64,000 nt of DNA from Bacillus sp. V2I10. GTDB taxonomy: Bacteria; Bacillota; Bacilli; Bacillales; Bacillaceae. Positions 49,302 to 57,906 of this stretch are shown here, piece by piece. The first letter of the stretch is position 1; each line of letters starts with the position of its first letter. The notes under the pieces are model-generated. The model worked only from the letters and a program-made list of their open reading frames with translations, did not search any database and was not told the DNA's origin. A program made the translations under genes and the position numbers. The DNA lies in the NCBI RefSeq assembly GCF_030817055.1, contig NZ_JAUSYV010000001.1:892001-956000 (forward strand), read 5' to 3'.

Positions 49302-49365
49302 TCTTAACTCCTCCTCGTATCGTTTAGTAGAGATTTGATCTGCACCCGCGAAAGAAATAGAAAAA

Positions 49366-49530
49366 GGGTTCTGTTAATGAACAGAACCCTTGGAACAGTA
49401 TGTGTAAAAAGCCAAAAAAACGGCCTACGCCACACCGCTTCCCTACGCTGGTATCATCCAGATCAGGTTCAAAGGGTCAAAGAATTGCTTTCTTCTCTCA
49501 GTCCAGCATCATGGACTCCCCCAGCAGAAT
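49366..49530 (-). promoter_or_regulatory. TPP riboswitch with terminator platform ahead of thiC
   Basis: Minus strand carries the THI-box: GGGGGAGTCCATGATGCT, CTGAGA, GACCCTTTGAACCTGATC, TGGATGATACCAGCGTAGGG (about 49524 to 49436). Downstream, GGGTTCTGTT, CATT, AACAGAACCC with five T (49366-49392) is the intrinsic terminator. TPP binding would favour this terminator and turn off thiC. Confidence 0.97.
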
Positions 49531-49748
49531 AAAAAATATTCATTTGTTAGCAATATAGCAGGTAAATTGGCAAGCTTGCAAGTGATAATTTTCACATTTA
49601 TACATTTTGAAGATGATCGAGAAACAATGATGTGGTTCATTGTACCTGATTTCAGTCCAATTTCTTTTTTCAAAAGTATTTCAGATACATACTTTTACCA
49701 ATATACTAAGAAACTACTTAATACAGATTCTAACGGAGGGGTAAGTGT
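49531..49748. other. Promoter region between thiC leader and gerA remnant
   Basis: About 220 nt A+T-rich with no gene. It must contain the thiC promoter (leftward) and that of the gerA remnant (rightward); GGAGGGG at 49736-49742 is the remnant's ribosome site. No other element recognised. Confidence 0.5.
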
Positions 49749-50335
49749 ATGTTTTCTTTATTAAGAAAAAAAACAATCAAAGCAAACGGCACAGCAGCCA
49801 AAGAATACGGCACCTCCAAAAGATACTAATATACCTGTTTCTTCTCATTTTAATGTTAATATCGCAAAAATCCTGACTCATTTGGATCATACAGATGATT
49901 TAGGCCAAAGAAAGATTCTATTCAAAGGGAAGCAAGGGTTATTGCTGTATCTTGTACCGCTAATCAAGACTGAGAAAATCAATAAAGATATTATTGCGCC
50001 TCTGCAGCATGCACAGTCAGGTGAGGCAGAAGATGTTGTACAGGTTGCTTCCGTAGCTAAAACGAAAGATATCCATGAAGCTATTCATTTACTATCAAAG
50101 GGAGCATGTTTATTTTTAGTAGATGATTTAGATTATATCTATGCCATTGATGCAACGCAGCATGAGGGCAGGGCTGTTGAACAGCCCCATAACGAAAAGG
50201 TCGTTCACGGCTCTCATGAAAGTTTTGTAGAAAATCTCGATAAAAATCTCAATTTAATTAGACTAGGATACTAGATGGAAGTGTTGTCGTTAAATATGTG
50301 GAGATTGGAGAAATCTCAAGAAAAATAGGAACACA
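49749..50335 (+). pseudogene. gerA-type spore germination protein, N-terminal remnant
   Basis: Starts MFSLLRKK with a good ribosome site, then slips frame at an eight-A run (about 49765-49773) into PKNTAPPKDTNIPVSSHFNV and the 49882-50274 frame. KGKQGLLLYLVPLIKTEKINKDIIAPL and LLSKGACLFLVDDLDYIYAIDAT...RAVEQPHNEKVVHGSHESFVENL match the GerA N-terminal domain. After another shift at 50275, LDGSVVVKYVEIGEISRKIGT continues briefly. The membrane domain and the B and C subunits are missing. Confidence 0.82.
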
Positions 50336-50337
50336 TT

Positions 50338-50371
50338 CCGTATTGATCATAAGATACGGGCTTTTTATTTA
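50338..50371 (+). terminator. Terminator after the gerA remnant
   Basis: CCGTAT, TGATCATAAG, ATACGG, then GCTTTTTATTT. Confidence 0.7.
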
Positions 50372-50453
50372 TTCGCCACAAGGATAGTACCTTATTAATT
50401 GAATTTTTGTTATATTAAGGATATGTATGTACTTGGAGGAGGGATGGACCGCG

Positions 50454-52298
50454 ATGAAGAATCTGGAACAGGCTCATGAAGAGAAAGTCCTTTCTCAGGA
50501 AAAACTCGATGGCTTAATGGAAGTCTATCTTAATCAGCTTGAGAACTCTCCAACCGCATTTTTAATTCACGAAAACCGAAAGTGGACATATATTAATCCT
50601 TCTGCAATGAATCTGTTAGAGTTCACCTGCAAGGAGGAACTGATTGGAAAACCCATCTGGAATTCAATTGATCCTCAGCATAGAGAGATAATCGAGCAGC
50701 GGATTACCGATACAAAAAATGGCTACACACCGTGTTCAATGGAACAGAACTGGTATACCAGACGAGGATTGCCCATAACCGTAGAAGTGACAATGCTGCC
50801 AAACGTATGGGGGGACAGGCAATCCACCCAGTTGATTATAAGAGATGTCACAAATAAGAAAAAGCTTGAAAAAGAACACGAGGAAACGATAAAAAAGTTC
50901 CGTCTGATTACTGAAAACATACTTGATATCGTTGGGCTTCTGGATGAAAACGGACTTTTTACCTATGTATCTCCGTCTTACAAAGAAGTGCTTGGGTATG
51001 ATATGTCAGAAGCAGTCGGAAACACTCCTTTTCAATTCGTGCATCCGGAGGACAGGGAGCGGATTGCCGGCCAATTTTATAAAATGCTCAAGGAAAATAG
51101 ACATCTGACGGTTGAATATCGTTATTTATGCAAGGATCATACTTATATATGGCTTGAGTCGCATGGAATTCCTGTCACTGAAAATGAATCCTTAAAACAT
51201 GCGATCGTTATTTCAAGAAACATTACACAGCGGAAGCAAACAGAAGAAAAACTGAGAAAAAGCGAAAGCAAGTACCGGATCATTTTAGAACACAGCAACG
51301 ACTTAATATGTGTAGTCGATCTTAAAGGGAATTATAAATACGCATCGCCCTCTTATAAAAAAGTCCTGGGATATGAACCTGAGCGTATGATTGGGCAAAA
51401 TGTCTTCAAATATATTCTTGTTGATGATCATGCTAAAGCAGAAGAGATTATACACACCCTTTTTACCACAAAAGGACCTGTCACAATCCCTTATCACAAG
51501 ATCAGTCATACAGGACAGGCTGTTTTGTTTGAGGGAAAAGGAATGGCTGTCTTAAATCAGCATGGGGACCCAGAGAGCATTGTTTTTATATCAAGGGATA
51601 TTACTGAAAAAAGAAAAGTGGAGGAATATATCCGCAACTATGAAAAGCTTACTGTATTAGGGGAGCTTGCAGCGGGTGTTGCCCATGAAATCAGAAATCC
51701 GCTTACATCCATCAAGGGATTCTTTAAGCTGCTGACTGAAAAAGACAGGGATGAGAAAGATATAAAATATCAGAATGTCATCATCGATGAATTAAGCAGA
51801 ATTGAGCAGATCGTCAATGAATTTATGGCACTTGCAAGGCCTCAGGCTATTCATCTGAAAGAATGCACAAATATTGTCCAGCTTCTTAAAGACACGATGA
51901 TTTTATTAAATCCAGAGGCTGCCCTCAGGAATGTGGCTATCGATCTTAAGTTTGAATCGGATGCCGCAAAAATAGAATGTGAAAAAAATCAAATGAAACA
52001 AGTTTTCATCAATGTTATGAAAAATGCCATAGAAGCTATGCCGGACGGCGGCAGCCTTAAAATAAGAGGAGAAAACAAGGATGATTTATTTTACCAGCTG
52101 ACGTTTGAGGATAATGGGACAGGTATTGATGAAAAGCGGCTGGAAAAACTCGGAACGCCTTTCTTTACAACAAAAGAAAAAGGCATTGGACTTGGTCTTA
52201 CGATCAGCAACAAAATCATTACCGAGCATAATGGAGAACTCAAAATGGAAAGCGAACTTGGCAAAGGCACAAAGGTGATCATTAGACTGAAAAAATAG
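50454..52298 (+). CDS. PAS-domain sensor histidine kinase, sporulation-kinase type
   Basis: 614 residues, no membrane helices: three PAS domains (about 20-130, 145-265, 270-390; motifs LLEFTCKEELIGKPIW, YVSPSYKEVLGYDMSEAVG, YASPSYKKVLGYEPERMIG), then HisKA with GVAHEIRNPLTSIKGF (phospho-His) and HATPase with N box NVMKNAIEAM, G1 FEDNGTGID, G2 GIGLGLT. Like KinA/KinE of Bacillus, without an adjacent response regulator, consistent with an orphan phosphorelay kinase. Start ATG 50454 downstream of GGAGGAGGG. Confidence 0.88.
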   Translation: MKNLEQAHEEKVLSQEKLDGLMEVYLNQLENSPTAFLIHENRKWTYINPSAMNLLEFTCKEELIGKPIWNSIDPQHREIIEQRITDTKNGYTPCSMEQNWYTRRGLPITVEVTMLPNVWGDRQSTQLIIRDVTNKKKLEKEHEETIKKFRLITENILDIVGLLDENGLFTYVSPSYKEVLGYDMSEAVGNTPFQFVHPEDRERIAGQFYKMLKENRHLTVEYRYLCKDHTYIWLESHGIPVTENESLKHAIVISRNITQRKQTEEKLRKSESKYRIILEHSNDLICVVDLKGNYKYASPSYKKVLGYEPERMIGQNVFKYILVDDHAKAEEIIHTLFTTKGPVTIPYHKISHTGQAVLFEGKGMAVLNQHGDPESIVFISRDITEKRKVEEYIRNYEKLTVLGELAAGVAHEIRNPLTSIKGFFKLLTEKDRDEKDIKYQNVIIDELSRIEQIVNEFMALARPQAIHLKECTNIVQLLKDTMILLNPEAALRNVAIDLKFESDAAKIECEKNQMKQVFINVMKNAIEAMPDGGSLKIRGENKDDLFYQLTFEDNGTGIDEKRLEKLGTPFFTTKEKGIGLGLTISNKIITEHNGELKMESELGKGTKVIIRLKK

Positions 52299-52313
52299 CG
52301 GGGGCTTGAGGTT

Positions 52314-53216
52314 ATGAAGCTGTTTACAAAGGGGCAATTTCTTAAAGCACGGAAATTTATGCTTGAAAAAGCGCGAAAGATTGACCGCGCTTTATATCTT
52401 TTCGAATTTGAGAACGGCTATAAAGCAGATGTGCTAATGGAGCTTAAAACATATCAAAATGAAGATGGCGGCTTCGGGAATGGACTTGAGCCGGATTTCA
52501 GATGTTCAGAATCATCAGCACTTGCCTCGACGATTGGCATGCAATATCTATCCAGAGTAAACGCGGATGAGGAAGACGATAGTCTAAAAAAAGTTATGGC
52601 TTATTTCATTCAGACCTTTCAGCTAGAACTTCATGGATGGGAAAAAGTGCCTCCTGAAGTAGAATCTGCACCGAGGGCACCCTGGTGGAATTATCAAAAG
52701 GCTGGGGCAGATTGGGGAAATCCAAATGCTGAAATACTTGGTTATTTTTATGAATATAAAAGATTGATACCAGAAAGCATGCTGTCTGAATTGACAGATT
52801 ATGCGATCAGCCATCTTCATGGCCTAAAGGAATATGAATTTCATGAATTGCTTTGCTATCTAAGACTTGCTGAAAAAGCGCCGCACGTATCCCGCCGTGA
52901 AATGACCGTTCATCTGGATGAATTTGTTACCAAATGTATCATCCAAAATCCAGAAGACTGGATAGGATACGGACTCCAGCCGACGGGTGTGATTCAGTCA
53001 CCAAGCTCCAGGTATTATCCATTATTCGCTGAAAGCTTGGAACAGAATCTTGATTTCATCAATGAACAGCAAACCGATGACGGCAGCTTTGCACCAGCCT
53101 GGTCATGGGGGCAATATGATGATGTTTGGCTTCTTGCCAAAGAAGAGTGGAAGGGCTGGATTACGCTTGAAAAGCTGAGACTCTTGCGGGAATTTAACCG
53201 GATAGAAGGACTATAA
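52314..53216 (+). CDS. Prenyltransferase/squalene-cyclase-like toroid protein
   Basis: 300 residues with alpha/alpha-toroid repeats: YQNEDGGFGNGLEPDF and INEQQTDDGSFAPAWSWG resemble the QxxDGxxG repeats of terpene cyclase and prenyltransferase folds. No DxDD or DDxxD-like cyclase centre is obvious, so it may bind rather than cyclise a substrate. Follows the kinase by 15 nt and may share its transcript. ATG after GCGGGGGCTTGAGG. Function unknown. Confidence 0.65.
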   Translation: MKLFTKGQFLKARKFMLEKARKIDRALYLFEFENGYKADVLMELKTYQNEDGGFGNGLEPDFRCSESSALASTIGMQYLSRVNADEEDDSLKKVMAYFIQTFQLELHGWEKVPPEVESAPRAPWWNYQKAGADWGNPNAEILGYFYEYKRLIPESMLSELTDYAISHLHGLKEYEFHELLCYLRLAEKAPHVSRREMTVHLDEFVTKCIIQNPEDWIGYGLQPTGVIQSPSSRYYPLFAESLEQNLDFINEQQTDDGSFAPAWSWGQYDDVWLLAKEEWKGWITLEKLRLLREFNRIEGL

Positions 53217-53247
53217 AAAAACTTCAGCGTTTGCTGAAGTTTTTCAT
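53216..53247 (+). terminator. Terminator after the toroid protein gene
   Basis: AAAAAACTTCAGC, GTTT, GCTGAAGTTTTTC. Symmetric, potentially bidirectional. Confidence 0.88.
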
Positions 53248-53374
53248 TTCTTAAATAATCCTTCAAATTCTAGCTCCGGTTTTCATTGTAAACTGTTCAA
53301 TCATCCGTTCAATATCGACATAGGTATGTCCCGGCAGCCTTCACTGCAGAATCTGTATATCATTTTATCGATCC

Positions 53375-53659
53375 TCATGCATGATTTTTAACTCTGCGGG
53401 AATAAAAACGGATAACGAAAACAATCATGGCAAGAGCAGCACCTGCCGTTACGATCATGCCGTCAGGACTATGATGGCTGCCTGTGAGCTTCCACAATTT
53501 ATAGGGAATAACGGAAATAGCAATAAGGATTAAAAACCCTAAATATAGTTTAAGAATGTTTTCGTTCTTGTCCTTACTTGAAACCTTCAATTTTGCAAGC
53601 GTGTCTAAAACAAAAATTAAGAGCAGCAATGCCGCTGTCAGTACGAAGAAGTCTCCCAT
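53375..53659 (-). CDS. Small hypothetical membrane protein
   Basis: 94 residues with three helices (FFVLTAALLLLIFVLDTLA; LYLGFLILIAISVIPY; MIVTAGAALAMIVFVI) and a short basic end. ATG after GAGGTGATAGA. It lies just downstream of a HAD pseudogene on the same strand. Between it and the preceding terminator, the remainder VDIERMIEQFTMKTGARI of another decayed frame can be read near 53268-53330. Family not recognised. Confidence 0.6.
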   Translation of the reverse strand: MGDFFVLTAALLLLIFVLDTLAKLKVSSKDKNENILKLYLGFLILIAISVIPYKLWKLTGSHHSPDGMIVTAGAALAMIVFVIRFYSRRVKNHA

Positions 53660-53678
53660 TCTATCACCTCATTAATAG

Positions 53679-54365
53679 TTAAACAAACGTTTGATTAAGC
53701 TTTGAATTTCCTTGGTGCAGCAAGGTTTTCTTTAGTTCGGCCACTGATGGCGCCAGAAAATCCGGTGCAGCTGAACTCAGTTTTTTTTTGAACCATACCC
53801 GTATAAAACTCCAATTGAAGCAATGTTATTTTCTCTAGCTCCAATGATATCCTGCTCACGGTCGCCTATCATGACGATCTCTGATTTCGGGTTGGCAGGA
53901 TAATGCTTCAGAACTTCTGCGATGATGTCTGACTTGGCGATAAGTATGCCATCAAGGTTGCTGCCGGCTATTTGATCAAAATAGGAATCCATTTTGAAAT
54001 GCTTCAGAATTTTTTCTGCAAAAAAGGCTGGTTTTGAAGTAGCAACTGCAAGCCGTATCTTTTTACGGTGCGAGTCTTCAAGGAGACTGCTGATTCCGGG
54101 ATAAACCTTATTTTCATACATCCCTTTTTGGATGAAATATTCCCGGTAAAAGCAGGTGGCCTGCTCTGCCATAGCACGATCAAAATCTAAATGCTTTTGA
54201 AACGACACCTGAAGCGGAGGGCCAATAAAGTCTTTTAAAACAGCGGGTGAGGGCATTTTCACATTCAGTGCTTTCAATGCGTATTCAATCGAATGAATAA
54301 TTCCTGTTCCGGGATCCGTTTAGAGTTCCGTCCAAATCGAACATAACCAGCTTAAAAAAATTCAT
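53679..54365 (-). pseudogene. HAD-family phosphatase (phosphoglycolate-phosphatase-like) with two frameshifts
   Basis: Starts at ATG 54365 as MNFFKLVMFDLDGTL (HAD motif I), then an extra base near 54325 shifts the frame; DPGTGIIHSIEYALKALNVK continues in the frame ending at 53777, with LAVATSKPAFFAEKIL (motif II) and IVMIGDREQDIIGARENNI (motif IV). A nine-A run (plus-strand T9 at 53783-53791) shifts again, cutting off SSAAPDFLAPSVAELKK, whose frame ends at 53679. Otherwise complete, so either a recent pseudogene or sequence errors in homopolymers. Confidence 0.8.
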
Positions 54366-54490
54366 TATATTTCCACCGCCGTTTTTCTATATTTTATCAA
54401 AAAAACAGCGGAAGAATAGGTGTGTTAAAAAGGTTTATATGAACTTTTCTTGAATAAAAGGGTAAGGATAAAAATGCGGAGGTGGAGAAA

Positions 54491-55876
54491 GTGGAATTTC
54501 GAATCGAAAGAGATACGATGGGTGAAATTAAAGTTCCTGCAGATAAGTTTTGGGGGGCTCAGACACAGCGAAGCAAAGAAAACTTTAAAATCGGTACGGA
54601 AAGAATGCCTCAGGAGCTGATTGACGCATTCGCTATTCTAAAAAGAAGCGCAGCTAAAGTGAATGGCAGATTAGGAAAGCTAAGCGCTGAAAAAGAGAGA
54701 GTGATTGTGAAAGTATGTGATGATATCCTCAGCCGAAAGCTTGATGAACACTTTCCTCTGGCTGTATGGCAGACAGGAAGCGGAACGCAAAGCAACATGA
54801 ATGTAAATGAAGTGATTGCAAACAGGGGAAACACGCTGTTAAATGAGTCTGATCAAGTCATTCATCCCAATGATGATGTCAACATGGGACAAAGCTCGAA
54901 CGATACGTTTCCGACAGCTATGCATGTATCAGGAGTGCTCTCCGTTTTTGATTCATTGATTCCGGCAATTGATAAGCTCTATTTAACACTTGTAAACAAA
55001 TCCAAAGAAAATGAAGATATCGTCAAGATCGGCAGAACACATCTTCAGGATGCTACCCCGCTCACATTGGGCCAGGAAATAAGCGGCTGGGTTCATATGC
55101 TGCAAAAATCGAAAGATATGATTCTGTTATCTGTAGAAAAAATGCGGGATCTTGCAATAGGAGGTACAGCGGTTGGCACGGGGATCAATGCCCATCCTGA
55201 TTTTGGGAGACTCGTAGCTGAAGAGATCAGTCTGTATACTGCAACAAAATTCCGCACATCAGAAAACAAGTTTCACGCCCTGACCAGTCATGATGAGATT
55301 GTCTTTGTTCATGGGGCCTTAAAAGGACTTGCAGCAGATTTAATGAAGATTGCAAATGATGTAAGATGGCTTGCAAGCGGTCCAAGGTGCGGAATCGGCG
55401 AAATCACCATACCTGAAAATGAACCGGGAAGCTCCATTATGCCCGGAAAAGTGAACCCAACCCAAAGTGAAGCCATTACGATGGTGGCAGCACAAGTGAT
55501 GGGGAACGATGCCACGATCGGATTTGCAGCAAGTCAGGGAAATTTTGAACTGAATGTGTTCAAGCCGGTTATTATGTATAATTTCCTGCAATCGGTCAGA
55601 TTGCTTGCGGACTCGATTCACTCCTTTAATGACCATTGTGCGATTGGCATCAAGCCGAATTTGGATGTAATAGATAAATATTTAAATGAATCTTTGATGC
55701 TTGTAACAGCTTTGAATCCTCATATTGGTTATGCAAATGCAGCAAAAATAGCGAAAGAGGCCCATAAAGATGGAAGCACTCTGAAAGAAGCTGCTTTAAA
55801 GCTTCAATTGCTGACCGAACAGGAATTTGATAAGTATGTGAATCCGCTCGATATGATTGGGCCGCGGGCGGAATAA
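54491..55876 (+). CDS. fumC: Class II fumarate hydratase
   Basis: 461-residue TCA-cycle enzyme interconverting fumarate and malate (CitG of B. subtilis is 462). Motifs FWGAQTQRSKENF near the N-terminus, TGSGTQSNMNVNEV, GRTHLQDATPLTLGQE and the signature GSSIMPGKVNP (about 313-323) with the catalytic Ser. GTG 54491 is 8 nt after GGAGG; GTG 54482 is within the ribosome site. Stands alone, and no clear terminator follows. Confidence 0.95.
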   Translation: MEFRIERDTMGEIKVPADKFWGAQTQRSKENFKIGTERMPQELIDAFAILKRSAAKVNGRLGKLSAEKERVIVKVCDDILSRKLDEHFPLAVWQTGSGTQSNMNVNEVIANRGNTLLNESDQVIHPNDDVNMGQSSNDTFPTAMHVSGVLSVFDSLIPAIDKLYLTLVNKSKENEDIVKIGRTHLQDATPLTLGQEISGWVHMLQKSKDMILLSVEKMRDLAIGGTAVGTGINAHPDFGRLVAEEISLYTATKFRTSENKFHALTSHDEIVFVHGALKGLAADLMKIANDVRWLASGPRCGIGEITIPENEPGSSIMPGKVNPTQSEAITMVAAQVMGNDATIGFAASQGNFELNVFKPVIMYNFLQSVRLLADSIHSFNDHCAIGIKPNLDVIDKYLNESLMLVTALNPHIGYANAAKIAKEAHKDGSTLKEAALKLQLLTEQEFDKYVNPLDMIGPRAE

Positions 55877-56070
55877 GTATTAATGACGGTGTCACTGTTT
55901 ATCTTGAAATTTTATAACAAGAAAGTGATAATCTGAAATACAATTTTATTAAATGATGTTCATAAAAGGGCGCTTCTAAAATCGAGAGCCGTCTATCTAT
56001 ATGGGAACATTTGATGGAGGTCACCCTAAATAGGTCCTTTGAGATAAGGAATTGAGGGGAGAGATAGTTT

Positions 56071-56589
56071 TTGGAAATAGTTGAAATACAACAGCGGATA
56101 GACTTATTTGACAAGGCAGTGACTGTTTTTTGGGAAGAGTGGGGAAACGAACACAATTATAAGTTTTATCAAGATTGTATGATTCATTCATGTAAAACTG
56201 AAGATGAAATACCAAGGTTCTACATCGCGTTAATAGATGATTGTATAGTGGGGACGTTTGCATTAATTAGAAATGATCTTAACAGTCGTCAGGATATATA
56301 TCCGTGGCTTGCTTGTTTATATGTACTTCCAGAGCATAGAGGAAAAGAAATTGGTTCCCGCCTGCTTAAGCATGCCATAGAAGAAACATGCAGGAAAGGA
56401 TATGAAAATCTCTATTTAAGCACGGACTTGGAAGGATATTATGAAAAATATGGATGGAAGCACAAAGGAGAAGTATTTGGTGTTAGTGGCGGCTCGTTAA
56501 AGATATATACAAAATCAACAAAGTTAAATACTTCTGTTCAACAAACGGTGAGGTATGCAGCGCATAGTGACCGTTCTATTAAGCAATGA
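56071..56589 (+). CDS. GNAT-family acetyltransferase
   Basis: 172 residues; acetyl-CoA motif CLYVLPEHRGKEIGSRLLKHA and the YYEKYGWKHKGE end typical of the family. The last 25 residues after KIYTKS look unconserved and may be an extension. TTG start with GAGGGGAGAGATAG upstream. No operon partner. Confidence 0.78.
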   Translation: MEIVEIQQRIDLFDKAVTVFWEEWGNEHNYKFYQDCMIHSCKTEDEIPRFYIALIDDCIVGTFALIRNDLNSRQDIYPWLACLYVLPEHRGKEIGSRLLKHAIEETCRKGYENLYLSTDLEGYYEKYGWKHKGEVFGVSGGSLKIYTKSTKLNTSVQQTVRYAAHSDRSIKQ

Positions 56590-56630
56590 ATCGTGCAGTA
56601 AAAAATGAAAATGGAAATAACACAGTAATC

Positions 56631-56662
56631 AGCAGGATTTAACGGCAGAAAAGTCCTGCTAA
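56631..56662 (+). terminator. Possible terminator after the GNAT gene
   Basis: AGCAGGATT, TAACGGCAGAA, AAGTCCTGCT with a bulge; no strong T run. Weak. Confidence 0.45.
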
Positions 56663-56699
56663 TTACTATGTGAATGGTATTGTTCAGAACCCCTTTTAT

Positions 56700-57008
56700 T
56701 TACCACAATGACTTATCTTCTTCTATGTATTCATAGTAGTAAGGCGACAGCAGGACGGATAGAATTCCTGCAAGAATAATGGCTGTTATTCTTACTGCAG
56801 CATCAGCACCCGCCATGGAACTGATAAAACTCGCAGCAACGATTGGGATTGCGATTAAGAGTGTTCCCTTTGTTCTTGATTTAGGGGTTGGATACAAGCT
56901 TGTTCCGCATTTAGGGCATGTTAGAATTCTTGTAAATTTCAGCGTGGTTAAAAGCGTTTTTTTCCAGGTGAATTTATAATGGCAAGACGTGCATGTCGGC
57001 AGTTTCAA
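56700..57008 (-). CDS. Small zinc-ribbon membrane protein (CXXC-20-CXXC type)
   Basis: 102 residues. N-terminal four-Cys ribbon CTSC...CPKC with about 20 residues between the pairs (Cys6, Cys9 and a CPKC near 32), then two membrane helices (TLLIAIPIVAASFISSMAG; ITAIILAGILSVLLSPYYY). Matches the Firmicutes family known for this cysteine spacing; function unknown. Confidence 0.7.
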   Translation of the reverse strand: MKLPTCTSCHYKFTWKKTLLTTLKFTRILTCPKCGTSLYPTPKSRTKGTLLIAIPIVAASFISSMAGADAAVRITAIILAGILSVLLSPYYYEYIEEDKSLW

Positions 57009-57117
57009 GGCGTGACCTCCTGGCTGTGTAGTGTCAATTTCCTATATTGTAGCACTGATGGGAATTACAGAGAATACAGGCGGAAAAAAAGTACTCCTAA
57101 AAGCAGGAGTACCGGTG

Positions 57118-57645
57118 TTATTCCGTTTCTTTCTTCCATTTTTCTTCTATCAGCATTTTTCCCGGCCAGGTGTAGGCCATAATTCCACCATCTGCCGTAA
57201 TATCTTCTCCCGTCACATAAGAGCTGTCATCAGATGCCAGGAAGAGAGCTACAGTCGCTATTTCTTTTGGACTTCCTAATCTGCCCAGTGGCGTCATCCA
57301 CTTATTAGCATCTCTGAATTTCTGTCCTATTTCTTCTTCTTTTCTGCCTGCAAGTGTATCAATTAAGGGTGTTTCAATTGTCCCTGGAGATAAAGAATTC
57401 ACCCGAATTCCATTCCGGGCATAATCGATGGCCATAGCTCTTGTAAAGTTTGTGATGCCGCCTTTTGCAGCGTTGTACCCTGAACGGTCAAGATCCGCTG
57501 CACGGCCGGACATTGAGGAGGTGTTTATAATGGAACCGCCATTTTCAAGCATAAGCGGAATCAAAAATTTGCTGCATAGAAATGTTCCGCGCAAATCCAC
57601 AGCCATTATACGGTCAAACAGTTCAACAGGATATTCGTGCACTTT
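57118..57645 (-). pseudogene. Short-chain dehydrogenase/reductase, 5'-truncated
   Basis: C-terminal two thirds of an SDR: EYPVELFDRIMAVDLRGTFL, IINTSSMSGRAA, catalytic SGYNAAKGG (Tyr-x-x-x-Lys), RVNSLSPGTIETPLID and the glycine-rich end YVTGEDITADGG. The Rossmann nucleotide motif and the NNAG segment are missing; the sequence to its right belongs to another gene in opposite orientation. Upstream read-through (a frame to 57786) is not SDR sequence. Confidence 0.8.
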
Positions 57646-57906
57646 GCCGCCCTGGTTATGCAAAGTGCAGTCATCGGTATCCCGGATTCTGTCAGGGGCG
57701 AAAGCGTTAAAGCATTTATTGTGCTGAAACCAAATGAGAGAGAAAAAGTGACAGAAGAAGAAATCTTTAAATGGTCTAAAAAACATATGGCTGCCTACAA
57801 ATGCCCCAGAGAGATTGAATTTAGAGAGGAGCTGACTTCTACAAGCTCAGGAAAAGTTTTGAGGAGGTTATTAAAAACACCTGAAAATGAGGGGGTAAAA
57901 AAATGA
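57646..57906 (+). pseudogene. Acyl-CoA synthetase (AMP-binding), C-terminal fragment
   Basis: VMQSAVIGIPDSVRGESVKAFIVLKPNE, FKWSKKHMAAYKCPREIEF and SSGKVLRRLLK are the mobile C-terminal domain of ANL-family acyl-CoA ligases, including the catalytic Lys region (GKVLRR). The large N-terminal domain is absent. It meets the truncated SDR head to head. The stop TGA overlaps the ATG of the next gene (ATGA). Confidence 0.82.

Noticed and set aside
57637..57786. SDR frame extended to 57786
   Set aside because: Residues beyond the VHEYPVELFD segment are antisense to the acyl-CoA ligase fragment and do not match SDR sequence.
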